A DNA stretch of 64,000 bases. Source: Numida meleagris. Taxonomy: Eukaryota; Chordata; Aves; Galliformes; Numididae. The position numbers and the translations under genes were made by a program. The notes under the pieces are model-generated. The model was given only the letters and a program-made list of their open reading frames with translations, made no database searches and was not told where the DNA came from. The DNA lies in assembly GCF_002078875.1 (NCBI RefSeq), contig NC_034412.1, positions 13,826,995 to 13,890,994 on the forward strand, given 5' to 3'. This document shows positions 28,601-41,109 of this stretch, one piece after another (within the stretch, counting starts at the first letter, position 1; each line of letters opens with the position of its first letter).

Positions 28601-31600
28601 AAAAAAAACACCACCACCACCACCTTCCTATCTAGGATCAGCCTTAACTTACCATCTTGTGAAGATGTAAAATGAAAACATCAGTCTTTCTGCTAGCCTC
28701 TAACACTGAATATCAGAGTAATAGCTATTCTCCACCAACTCATCAATCATGTTCCTATTCCATGCATACTTCTCTGATCTGACATTTTTTTAAAAAGTGC
28801 TAAACTGGTCACTTTCTCTGCTTAAGGGATTTCCCACTATCGCAGACGGTAATGAAAATTCCAAACTCTATGAAGGGTTGTAAGGGGTGCAGGGCTTTCT
28901 TCACACTGCTGATCCAGAGCTATAGATTTTAATTCCTTACCACTATTAAGGATTTGAGAATTCCTGATCATCAGCTCATCACAAAATCCCAAGTGCCAAA
29001 ATCCCACAGCAAAACATCCCTAGGAGCAGCACAGCCACCTCTCCAAGAACATTCAGGTATTTATCCCAGCCTCAGAGCTTTGCATCCTTTTCTCAATTGG
29101 ATAAACAAATGTCATTTATTTTGATAGGACTCTGGAACGAATCTGCTTTGATTCTACCTGTAGCAGGACACAAGCCAGCCCTGATCTAAAAGCCATCTGA
29201 CAGCATAAGCATGGCCCAGAGCCCACGCTGATATCCTTGTTTCTCTTCAGGGCTTATTAACTGATAAGTGGTGCCACGCAGATGTGGTGATGCAGCTCTC
29301 AGCTGGCTCAGTGCACAAGCAGGGTGGGCTTGCAGCATCCCATGTGGGCATACCCATTGAAGGAGCAGGCTCACTGCTCTGTGAAGCACAGCTGGGTCAT
29401 GGAAAGATTCATGAGACACATCTGATCAATGCCAATCTCAACCTTGTCAAAAACCAATAGCAATTTCCTTTTATTTCAGTAGTAGAGGCTGTGCTTTTTA
29501 GATGCACAAATGCTGCTTGCCACCTCACTGCTGCCCCAAGGCTCTCTGTGGCTGTGATGCTCACCTGTTGTACCACATCTCTGCTTTGCAGAGCTCTTCT
29601 CCTTATCCAAGCCCTTTGAAAATATCTAAAATTTTTGCCTGTAGTCGCTCAGTGGTCCCAGCATGTTTTGTAAAGTCGCGGAGTCCTTCACAGTAAAAAA
29701 TGGCTGGAGGGGAATAAATTTCAAATAGCTTAATAATATTGAAGGGCTATGACATTGGGTGGAGACAACCTCTGTGCACCAAGGCACATGCTCACATGTG
29801 TCTTGAACACATTTCTTGTTCCTCAGGGCCAGAACTTGGAAATATCAGTTAATTTTTCAATCCTTTCAACTCCTTCACTGAATTAGACATAGACTCTGCA
29901 GATCCTGAATAAGACAACTGCTATATCCAAATAGATTTCACAACAGGTCACAACAGCAGTGAATCACAGCGCACTCCTGGCATATGTACTAAACTGCTGG
30001 AGGCCAAGTAACTGATTGAAATCAGTGAATTTATACATAAACACACACGCGTACTAAAACAAATGCTTTGCTTTGAAATGCAGTAACACTTTCCACTTGA
30101 AAATCAAACCAAGCCAGAAAGTACTGACAAGTAGTTGTCAGCTGCAAACTACTGAACTGGATACCATCCTAGCTGGTAAGTTTGGTAAGTACAGCTTTAT
30201 CCAAGTACTTGTCGTCATCATTCAATGTTTGTAGAGATGTTTTCTGTAGCTTTTGATTTTTGCAAGGCTATAGAGTAAGGATCAGTAGATCTTCAGGTTT
30301 GAAGTAATACCAATCTCTGTAATAACTCTCTATCCAGTATCCCCACTGGCTTCACATTCTCCTCTAGGCTTTACCACTTGACATTTTTCATATAGAATCT
30401 TGGGATATAACTGGATCTAGTCCAGCTACTTCATGTTCTTTGGAGGCAAGGAGGAGACTGGGAAGAGTTCTGTTCTGACAGGCTATGTTTTTATGAATAT
30501 CTTTCTTATTTCCATACCACATCATCCCACTTGCTCTAGATCAGCTCTCCATGTACATGTGATGCTCCAGCTTCACAGACATTTCTCAAAGGCACTGCTG
30601 CTGCTAAGAGAAGTTCCTCACTCCATTCCACATTTTGGTCATGCAAAGGCTTATCTGGTATGGATTTTTGTTCGTTTGTTTGTTTTAATCTTTTAGACCT
30701 GACTGCTCTTATCTTTACTGGGGAGTCTTTTCACCTGTAGATGTATGGATCATCACGCTTCTGTAGGATTTTGATTAAGCATTTAAAGGAGGAAAATGAC
30801 TGGGACAAACCCCCTGAACTTTTACACCACATAAGCCATCAAAAAAAGAGAAAAGCATGCTTAGAAGTTATTTTATTAGCATGCCTGAACTATCTGTAAA
30901 AGCATGAAGTGTTTTTATTACTTAACCTTACTTAACAGGCAGTTCTGATTAATCTCTTAGTAAAAGTACTCACCCTTTGCTGATAACAAGGGCATTTGAA
31001 ATAACCTGCACTTCTTACTGGCAAGGCCAGGATACCACAGACAGAACTGTTGTTGAGAAGACAAACAGTGATAGGTTTGAAGGCCAGACCATTTCCAGAG
31101 TGATTCTTTTTTTCCTCCAGTAAAGTATAATGATTTGAAATGTTTTTTAAACATGAGTTTGGCTCCCAATGACCCACAAAGGACATTTGCTGATCAAGAG
31201 TGAAATGGGCACAGGTCTGTTCTCCTACTTCAGTTTGAGTCTTTGCAAGATTGCTAGTTTCCCAAAACGTCAATCCACAGAGAGCTGGTTTTATGGAAAC
31301 TGTATACCTCCTTCTGGCTAAACTAAAGTGATTCACACCCAAACAATCACTTCTCTAATAAAATACTAGAAGGTATCCTTTATGCATCAATCCATCATCT
31401 AGAATGCCCTGTCAAAGCTGTTTTAGTATATGTCAATATACTTTGCGTGCCTCCAGGAGGGAATAAATAAATAAATAAGGGGAAGGGTTGGCGGGGAAGG
31501 CTGTAGCTCATTCATTCCTACTTTGAACATAAAAGAAGGACTCCAAATATTCTCCTCTTGCAGAACTATGGTACTTGGCATAAAACCCACGCCTTGTTAC

Positions 31601-34600
31601 AGACTCCTGGTTCTCACTTTCAAAAATGCTTTTAGCTTATATGACTGGGAGGGAGGGGGAAAAAAACCTTCAAAACTGTGAATTTTGTTTGAATTGGCAA
31701 TGTGCTGTCTCCACGAGACCACAAAACATCTGAACTAAGATCTCTTAACCATACCATTAACTTAAATCTATGGAGTACAGGCATAAAACCTGAAAGCTCC
31801 CTCAATTTGGCTGTGGATGAGTCCGTCTCATAGAAGACACAGCTTTCAGTAAAAACCTTTGTCTTATTTATCCCTCCAGATCATTTTGGTCAATAACAAT
31901 AATACTATCAACATACTTCAGTGGAAATGGGGAATTAATAGCCTGCATCTCCTTACTAAGTCTTAGCCATTTATTCTTAACTACTTTTCCCCATCCCATC
32001 TTCGTAAAGTGTTTGTGGCAATAAAGTTGGTGCCCACAATGATCATTTATAATAATTAAAAAATAAATAAATCAGAGAACAGATCAGTCCTGTTCAGCCT
32101 GCAAGGCCACAGCTGTGTTTTGCACCCAAGGCAGTGTTTGTCATCCTCCCACATACCTCCATGTCCACTGTGCTCCAGCATGATGTGTGGTGCGCTCATC
32201 TCCTTCCATTATCCCAGAGATCTGAGGTATGTAGGATGTTCCGTGTGCTTCCCAGACTGTTCTGCTGTGCTCCAGCTCTGCTCCTGCCTACTATTTCTAG
32301 CAGATTCCACTACCTGTACCTGGAAAGAAACGCTTTCATCACACATCTAAAGTATCAGACAGCATTTGAGTGCCAAACTCCCTCTGATCTGGCTTCTCAG
32401 CCACCTGGCATATCTCTTGCTTCAGTGCTCAGCTCCTCCTCCATCAGGATTCTCAGCCTCTCTGAGAACCTGTCTCCATACTGATCAGTATGTATGGAGA
32501 CTACATGCTATTGTTGAACAAGAACCTTTATGCAGCTATATTTGCTATACTGCTAAGACTACTGAAAATCACCGGCACTAAAACACTCTAGCTGATATGT
32601 TGCTCTCCAAAAATTAGCTTCATATCATCAGTACAGTATTCTTCATCTGCGATCCTTGTAGCACTTTCCTCAACAGACACACACTCTTCAGTAACTCCAC
32701 TATTAAAAATCATGATAGTTCTTCCCCACTACCTCCCAACATAACCCTTAACTGTGCAGCACAGTTTAGGATGAGAATCACAGAGCCACAATCTAGCATA
32801 CAACTATGCCTTATTCTTCATAATATATTCTCTTTGGTCAATGATGACAAAGTGATTTAGGGCAATTATAGATTAACCACAAATCAACGACACACAAAGT
32901 CAGAATGGATGCAGACCAATGCATCAAAAAATAGCCACAGTCTTTAAGAACTCTAAATTAGTTAATTTGCTTCATTTCATTGATTCTTAAACGCACACCT
33001 CTTTTGGCAAGCCCTGTTTCTTTCAGCTGCAGCTCAATGTTGCCCTCCTGTGGGCCAAAAAAAAAGGCAAAGCTGCTGTGTTTCTTCACACCTTTGCCAC
33101 CTCAAGAGACATCTGTGCATGGACATCTCCTTCCCAAATTGCAATGAAGTGAGTGCAGAAGATTCAAGTCCCTGTCAATTAAGTAAACTCGATATCTTTC
33201 CCCAGATTTAGTCACATCTGGGCTCCTTTCAGCACAAATCTGCTCTAGTTCAGCCACAGCAATAAGTGTCAGCATCTTGCCACATTAACAACCACTTACA
33301 ATATGGTATTTATGCAGACTTTCTTCCAGTTGAGGGAAGCAAGGTGATGCTTTAAGTTTGCTGAAACAATGATCTGCTCTTCCCAACATTTTCAGCATGT
33401 TTGATTGGCAGAGTGAATTTGTGTCATCCTTTGCCTCCTGCCGGTACAGGTGCCCTACAATGGGGTCTTCGGTCATGATGATGCCCTTGCATAAAACATT
33501 TTTGTTTCCAGTTCCATGAAGGGCACTCCCTTGCCTACAGCTGAATTGTTTGGGGGATGGCATGCAGATAGATCAGCCTCCAGCTAGCCTTCCTCTTCCC
33601 AAAGGGAAGATAAAGGGGTAAAATTTCCCACCAACAGGAGGTAGGAAACGCTCGAAACCCAGTGACTTGTGAAACAAGGACAGCCCTTAACGACTGGGAA
33701 GCCAATAAGCAAGTTCTGCGTGCTCGGAGCCCCAGCCAGGAGATGATGGGATGGGAGAACCTGGTCTATAGAAGAAATGCATGTGCTCCTTTTCTTGTGC
33801 ATGATGCAGGAATGGTGAGAGCTGAGAGTAACACAGGATACCTAAAGTTTGTTTTGCTATTTGATCTTTCAGTTCTTCTTCCCACATCAAAACCACTAGG
33901 GAACATCTCAGTCACAGCATCCACGGTGACCCAGAGCCCTCAGCAGGGCCTCACGCTGGGCTCAGCTCTGTGCCATGGTCACCACGGGCCTCAGAGAGAG
34001 GTGGTGCCACTTCCAGCCGATCCAGACACTCTCCTCCTTCCTGAGATGGTATACACGGACTTCTGGAGCAAAACTACAGTGGGCTGAGACCTCTGGGCCT
34101 TTTATTTTCACAGAAGATGGAAGTTGCCCATAGCATTGTCTGCAACTAAAAAAAAAAGAGTTAAAAATTTAGAAATTAAGTTAGTTTGACTCTACCTGTA
34201 GTCAACATGAAGCAGTAACTTGCGTAGCCATGTTACTGGTAAATGCCACATCCGAATTCAGAAATGAACTCTGTGGCTGAGCCCCGCTGATTCTATAGGC
34301 CAAACCAAAATCTGGAAGCCAAACATAACCTCAGGCTGAGGAAGCTGAGGTCAGACAATTGAGGTTTGGGTCTGTGTCTTGTTGCTACCAAGTCAAAGGT
34401 TCCCCTCTCAAAAACAGAGTGCTAATGATCAAGTGACAATCCAAACACAACCAACAAAGGAGCACCAAGAAAACATCTGGAAGCAATTCTTGTCAGAAAA
34501 GAACAGAGACTTAGCCAAGCATTTTGCTGCCAAAGAGGGGGAAAAAAAAGTATTAAAGACAAGGGGCTTTTCCCTGTCTACATTCAAAGATCATCATCAG

Positions 34601-36338
34601 AGTATCTGTACAGAATAAGACTCACAGAGAAAGTACATACGTGGCTAGGGGGATGAAGAAAGAAGAAACTGCTAGAAAAACAACTCCACAATAGCTAGGG
34701 AAAAGGCAGCAGTTTGAACATGCAGTCAGTTAAGCTCTACATGGTAAATAACAACCAGTGTTCATATATTTCTGTCCAACAAAGCCTGTAGGAACCCCCA
34801 TTTTTCCTTACCAGTCACAAAGTTTATATGAGAAATTACTTAGAGCTAGCAGACAGAATCTGTTTTCTGAAATCTCTGTTGCTGCAATCAATCTGTTGAT
34901 TAAGCATCAAGATAATGCAAAGAGTCAAATTAGTGAAAATCACTGGAAACTTTTACCCTAATATATATAGACTATGGTGGATAGAACAAATTAAAATGAA
35001 TGCTGGAGACTGGCAGGCAAGAAAAATATGCTGAAGCAGAGGCAAATTTTTAAAGCAGATCTGTGAAGCTTCCAGAGTATATAACTTTGCTAGTGCTTGT
35101 TTGTAAAAGCCTGGTTTCCTGTAAAAGCACCCACTGCCTGCTTCTCATTGCTCTCCTCCCAGCTCTGGGTGACTGGGGCTCCCGAGGGTGGGGGTGGGTG
35201 CTGCTTCCCCCCATCCCTTCTCGGGGAACTTGTGGTCCTTGTCTTCTGAGATAAGCCCTAGTCTGCATCTTCCAGCTGAGGTCCCACAGGCTGCAGACAG
35301 AGGAGCCAGCACCCCTCACAAAAATTCAGTGTCCGTTCTCCACAGGAACAGCTTTTTGAGGAGCTGGTCGTGGAGTTAAAGGCACTTTAATCTACTGTCA
35401 TGTTGTGTAACAGAGCAGGGGACAAATTACTGCCTCTTCACAGCCCTGCTCGAGGCAAGTTCCACAGGTTTTATTCCTCCTCTGAATCATTCATTTCAGT
35501 TCTAGCTCAGTCCTCCAGTTAAAAAGCCATTGCTGAAAGTGCCTTCATCCAAACGACAATTCAAATAAAATATGCTACCTGCAGACATTTATTTGTCCTT
35601 AACAGCACTTCCTTGGTGGATATATACTTTCTATACATTTAGGAAATGAAACCTGAGCAGAGATTTTTGAAAGGAAGTGAGATCCGAAGAGTAAACAGCT
35701 GCTTTATTAGAAGCCATAGAGCTCTTGATTTACAGGTTTCATTCACTCTGAGCTGAAGAACATCTCACATGTTTGCTGCTGTGAATGTTGGCAAGGGCTA
35801 CAGACAGCAGTAGGACATTTTCATTGCTGCCCAGCGTTGTTGCCTGGGCCCAGTGCAGCAAAATGCTGACAGATCCTCTAGCAAGGTGCAGCAGCTGTGA
35901 GCTCCCACCTCTCCTGTGCTGCAGGTTGCTGTGAGGGGTCATCGGAAGGGAATCCTTCCCACCAGCCTGGCAGCCCTGGATGCACATCAGCTCTGCTTGG
36001 GATCTCCAGACTTGCCACCAACACAGGGAAGTCCTCATTGCTTAAGAACTGCTTTGTATTTTCAGAGTACCTGAATCATCCTGGCAGTAACCAGCGACTC
36101 CAGCAGGACACAGGGGAAGGCAGGAACCATGGCGTTTGTATGAACGTGCTGCCATGTGGCACAAAGCTGCTCAGCGTACGTTAACATTTGCAGCAACCTG
36201 CTTTCTTTTTAAAGAAATCTGTTCTTTTCTCCATTTTAACCTGAGTCAGTACAAGCAACCGCAGCAGTCCCTGGTTAACTTAACAGACACTTGCTATATT
36301 TTGCATTCTTAGCGAAAAGCAAGTTCTTAACTCTTTAT

Positions 36339-36378
<40 letters not shown>

Positions 36379-37584
36379 TAGGAGCAGAGCCTTATGTACT
36401 CAGCAAGCAAGATGAAGATTAAACCAGCAAAAAAATCCTTGGGGCTGGTTTAGGAGTTTCCAGCTACTACTTTTAAAATGCTATTCTCTCTCATTCTCCA
36501 CATCTGAAAAGGATATTCTGCAGCATGCCGTGGTTCCATGTGGCCCAAAACCAGGTCATAATGAAGAGGGAGTTAATCCCTAATAAGATTCTACACTTGT
36601 ATACTCTGATCTGCTGAACTAGTAAATTCAAATTCCAATCCAAAAATTCAGACTGGCTTTAATTACTAAGAAATGGCCTCTTCTCCTGATAATAACTTCC
36701 TCTGACAAATAAATTACACTGAAACAACTGAACTCAGCCAAGAGAAAATGTATGAGATAAAAAGAAATCTTGGCCCTATCAGAGTCAGTGGCTCATGATC
36801 TAGCCCAGAGCAGCTAAGGGAAATAAAATTATTTATTAACTATGAACCTTTATCAAACAAAATAGTCCAAGCAGTTTACAGTTTTTGGTACACAGCATTT
36901 TTCCATTTTGTCTTTCCCTCTCTAGCCTACAGACCACACAACCATAACCTACTCACTGAGAGGTAACAAGTCTCCATTTGAACTCTTTTCTTGACTAAAA
37001 CGAGTAGGAAAACCTCTGCCTAGAGCTGACTATAATGGCTCTTTCTCTCTAGAATCCTTCTTGACAAAGACTGCAAAAATTGTTCTGTGGAACTTATTTT
37101 TAAATATAGATATATTTTTAAGTACACATTTATTTATTTTAAACCTGGCTTTGGCAAGGTATAACAAACATATGCATCAGTGGTCACTTAAAATATTTGA
37201 TACTATTTTATTGATAGAGGACTCAAATATCCAAATAAAACCAAACAGGGCTTTGATTTTTAAGAGTAAGTAACAAGATGAAATTTACTTTCAGTTCTTG
37301 GAGATAAATTATTTTCTCTTGAACAAATAGAGGAAAGACTTAGGAAAAGGTTCCCACCTCTCTACCACATATACCATCTGAAAAGACAAATCCAACCAAC
37401 ATCTAGGAAAATAATAAACAAGATATTTACTCTGTCATGTATTAACACAGCCCCTATATAGTAGAAATATTCAGACAGATGTGTCAGAAGCGGTGACATT
37501 TTATTTGCATGCCCAAGAAGTGCATAAATGCCAGGGTGCAGGAGATCCGGTGCTGCACAGGGCAGTGCAGTGCTGCCCACAGAT
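25651..37584. other. Noncoding DNA, no gene recognised
   Basis: Twelve kilobases with short unassignable open frames (maximum about 140 residues). It holds a (CAC)n tract at about 28609-28624, an (AAAT)n tract at about 31464-31478 and the T32 run. Slightly GC-richer parts near 33.9-34.1, 35.1-35.4 and 35.8-36.1 kb could not be assigned. Confidence 0.65.
36344..36375. repeat. T32 homopolymer
   Basis: 32 consecutive T on the plus strand in noncoding DNA. No retrotransposed gene or polyadenylation signal was seen on the side where a poly(A)-tailed insert would lie. Confidence 0.9.
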
Positions 37585-37927
37585 GGGATGGGATGGGATG
37601 GGATGGGATGGGATGGGATGGGATGGGAAGGGAAGGGAAGGGAAGGNNNNNNNNNNNNNNNNNNNNNNNNNNNNNNNNNNNNNNNNNNNNNNNNNNNNNN
37701 NNNNNNNNNNNNNNNNNNNNNNNNNNNNNNNNNNNNNNNNNNNNNNNNNNNNNNNNNNNNNNNNNNNNNNNNNNNNNNNNNNNNNNNNNNNNNNNNNNNN
37801 NNNNNNNNNNNNNNNNNNNNNNNNNNNNNNNNNNNNNNNNNNNNNNNNNNNNNNNNNNNNNNNNNNNNNNNNNNNNNNNNNAGGGAAGGGAAGGGAAGGG
37901 AAGGGAAGGGAAGGGAAGGGAAGGGAA
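37585..37927 (+). repeat. G-rich pentamer array (GGGAT)8 then (GGGAA)n, interrupted by an assembly gap
   Basis: Eight GGGAT units (37585-37624) are followed by four GGGAA units, 235 undetermined bases (37647-37881), and nine more GGGAA units (37883-37927). The gap is inside the array, so true length is unknown. Runs of G3 with two-base spacers fit the G-quadruplex pattern. Open frames through this region are artefacts of the repeat and the N run. Confidence 0.95.
37647..37881. other. Assembly gap, 235 N
   Basis: A run of undetermined bases flanked on both sides by GGGAA repeats. The real size may differ from 235. Confidence 0.99.
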
Positions 37928-40806
37928 GCTCCCACTGCATTGGCCAGCTCCACTCTTGGCTCCAGCACGACCAGAGATTTTGGTTTCATACCAAGAGACA
38001 TTTTTAGAAAGGAGTGGAATAGGACCAGGGAAGAGATCCTGCACTAGACAGCAGCATGTTGGGAGAATTTCTCTTGCTTCCTGCTTTGTGCATCGAGCTG
38101 GCCGAGAGCTGTGTCTGGTATTTGAGGCACGTCCCGTCCCACTGCCCCCTCCTGTCCCCCCAGGCTGGAGCAGGGCAAGGCTGCGGATGGCTCGCCTGGC
38201 TACTGAGTCACTGCACTGGAGCTCAGAGCCAAGGCTGCAAACAGACGCTGCTATCTATTCCCAGACCTGGAGCCAAACAGGATGATCACATCATTTTTTC
38301 TGATCTTCAGTTTTCCCGTCTACTTACGAAATACTTTGATGAAAGGCTATAAAAGTACTGCCATTATGAGCAGACTACTTCAGTCCCTCTCAGTGATTAG
38401 TTTGCAAGTACTACCTAAAATATGGGTATACATGTTATACACGTATAACATGGGTATACATTTTTCTTTTTTTTTTTTTTGAAGGCATGTGCACCTAAAT
38501 GCATGCTGTCCACAAGTGAACATTACTAGACTTGAATTCTAAAATTATATCTTAACTATTAAGCATTTTCACATATCTACTCTAATTTCCGATATCACGA
38601 GCATTTCTTGTCTTTTAATAAGCATCTGTAAAATTCTGTTTGGCCACAGGATGGCAGACAGAGTATAAAGACACTATTTTACCTCCAGCTTCTCACTGGG
38701 GAAACGTATGTACACATGGCAAAGCAGTTTTTCTTTCTGCTGTCCCTATTTGCTCATGCTTTTATTAATTAGGTTAAATACTTTGACCTCCACAGCAAAT
38801 GCAGAACAGAGTTTATAGAATGGGTATAAAATGGAACTGAATTGAGAAAGGTCAGGTCAGACGTGCAGAAATTTAGCCATTTGGGGCATGGACCCCAACA
38901 GAGAGTTATTGTGGTATATTTATTCCATACATTCCCAAGCAAGCATAAGAAATGACAAGAAGCTCAGCAGGTAGAACACTGTGAGAATCCTCAAAAGTTA
39001 TTTACCAATTAAAAGCACTTTTCCTTTCTGCTTTTTTTCTTGACTCTGACTTAGTGAACTTGAGATTTTTGATGGCCTTCTGCACCAACCCCTAAAGAAA
39101 ATGAGCACTAAAGCACAGCTAAATACTCCAGAGGGATTTCTCTGAGCTTTGTGTGTCCTGGTTTAGCCAAAGCATAACACACTCCAGCTTGCAGAGGGCA
39201 GCAGCTCGTCTCAGACAGTTTTTTTGCTTCTTCAAACTATTTCCTGGGAGAGAAGTACAAGCCTGACACTGCACAAAGGAGTTCACTCTGTATCTATGCA
39301 TGTCTCCCTACTGTCTTGAAGGTATTTCCTGTCCAGAAAGGTAAGGAAAGCTTTTCTTTGGCTTTTGGTTAGACTACATTTATTCCTGAAGTGAAGGAGA
39401 GATGGAGACAAAGAAAGGAACTGGAGCCTGGAGGAGCATTCCATGCAGAAACCATACTTCCCATTTAAGTATCATTTATATTGCCAATGCTACTGGCCGG
39501 CTTGGAGTGTTTTCTCCTTTCCCATAATGCTTTACTACAGAGAAAAACATTCATAATTCAAAACTTAGGAGGTTGGAAAGCTGGCTGAAAAGGATGAATA
39601 TTCTCTTTATCAAAGTTCACTTTATATGGAGAGCTACCAACATGCTGAGCTAAAGCCAGGTAGGAACGCAGAAAGAAGCTCTGTATCTACAACCAATTTC
39701 CAGGAATTTGAAAAAAGTGAAATGTTTAATAAAGTGGTAAGAAAGGACTGCAGGCATGTCTGTAATCGCTTTACCAGTGGACCACAAGCATTTAGGAAAA
39801 TACTGGATTCAGGAAAGAAGTTGGCACAAAGTATGAAGAAATGCCATGCCTTAGCACTCTGCATGTACCATGAAACATTTCACCACGCAACACACGCAGA
39901 AATCAGCCCAGTAAAGTTAAAAAAATAATAATAATAATTTACCGAACTGATCTAGAAGCTGAAATGTAAACATGTTACAGGAGGGAAGAAAAAGAAAACC
40001 ACAACAACCTCTAGGAGTTCCTATTGGTTGTCTTACAAATAATCCTCAGTGCTCCCACTGACCAAACGTGGCAAATGTCAGCAGAGATGTTCACTGTGGA
40101 ATCAGCTCTGAGCAGAATGAAAGAAAGAAGAGGATCTAATTCTGACAGTAGCAATCCATTGCACCATTCCTTACAGCCTAGCAACTGGATTTAAATAAAG
40201 ATGCTATACTTAATGCTATTTATGATATGCAATGTTGGTCACTAGCTTACTCAGTTCCACTGCCTTTAACTTTTTTTTTTAACTACTATGGGACTCAATT
40301 CTTGTGCATGAAGATTTATATCTTTACTTTGTACACAACCACTTAGTTCCACAAAAATAAAAACCTTATTTCTTCCTCTTTAAAAAAAGCAAAACTAAAG
40401 AACAATCCACTTTTCCTCAGTAGCTGTTTTGTATCTGCAGCTTTCGTTAGTGAATGGAAAACATTTTTTATGATTAGCAATAAATGCTCTTATCTCTTCT
40501 TGGATATTTAAAAAAAAGATAAAAAAAATCCAGTAAAGTTTACTATAAAGATTTTTCATAGGCAAATATTCTGTGGGAGACATTCAGTCCAGAAAAGCTT
40601 CCTTGGCTTGGTTTAAAGTAAAGAAGGAGCACTACAGTATAGCACGCTGTACGTAAAATTTTCAGCTTGAAGACAAACATCAGAAAAGAGACAAGAGAAG
40701 CAGTATTTTGTATTTCTACGTATAGGAAAGAAAATCCAACCTACATTTATGATGTAAAAGTAACTATGCTGTAGTGGTATTTATGTATGAGTTATAATAC
40801 ATGCAA
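37928..40806. other. Noncoding DNA, no gene recognised
   Basis: The part from 38,050 to 38,280 is GC-richer than its surroundings but shows no splice-bounded open frame. The rest is AT-rich unique sequence with a small nested repeat at 38421-38462. Confidence 0.65.
38421..38462. repeat. Short nested direct and inverted repeat
   Basis: ATGGGTATACAT occurs at 38422-38433 and 38450-38461. Between and overlapping them, CATGTTATA (38431-38439) pairs with TATAACATG (38444-38452) around a CACG loop. Confidence 0.8.
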
Positions 40807-41010
40807 AGGTACCTTTCTCTAAAGTTTTCTTTGTGAAGAAAGGAAATATTTTCATCATTATGAGACCAACTCCTTTTCTGTGAGCAAAGAGCTGCAGTTC
40901 ACTTCCTCATAAAGTATTTAGCTCCTCCTGAGCTAACTCCTCCTGAGTTGGTCTCATAATGATGAAAATATTTCCTTTCTTCACAAAGAAAACTTTAGAG
41001 AAAGGTACCT
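40807..41010. repeat. Perfect 66-bp inverted repeat around a 72-bp loop
   Basis: The left arm (40807-40872) starts AGGTACCTTTCTCTAAAG and ends GAGACCAACTC. The right arm (40945-41010) is its exact reverse complement. The loop (40873-40944) is unrelated and contains a short direct repeat, CTCCTCCTGAG. CAA flanks both outer ends. A transcript would form a 66-bp hairpin. It could be a recent fold-back duplication, a small palindromic element, or an assembly artefact. Confidence 0.95.
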
Positions 41011-41089
41011 CAAAAGACATTTATTTCATTATTCTAGTGGCTTATACTGCTCAAGAACTGTATGTACTTCCTTGCTTCATCCCCTAATT

Positions 41090-41109
41090 AAAAAAAAAAA
41101 AAAAAAAAA
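41090..41109. repeat. A20 homopolymer
   Basis: 20 consecutive A, 80 bases right of the large inverted repeat. A T run of similar size is at 41895-41913. Confidence 0.85.

Noticed and set aside
36344..36375. T32 run as the tail of a minus-strand processed pseudogene
   Set aside because: No open frame, polyadenylation signal or target duplication was found in the sequence to its right.
37585..37927. Interstitial telomere sequence
   Set aside because: The unit is GGGAT/GGGAA, five bases, not the vertebrate TTAGGG hexamer.
37362..38285. Long open frames on both strands (up to 258 residues) across the G-rich array
   Set aside because: They pass through 235 undetermined bases and a pentamer repeat, which stays open by composition. 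They are not genes.
39145..39210. TGTCCTGGTTTAGCC as the start of a second LTR
   Set aside because: Only the first ten bases or so resemble the LTR start. None of the downstream LTR blocks follows.
40807..41010. The inverted repeat as a microRNA precursor
   Set aside because: A perfectly paired 66-bp stem with a 72-base loop is unlike a typical pre-miRNA, which has a shorter, imperfect stem. It is kept as a structural finding only.
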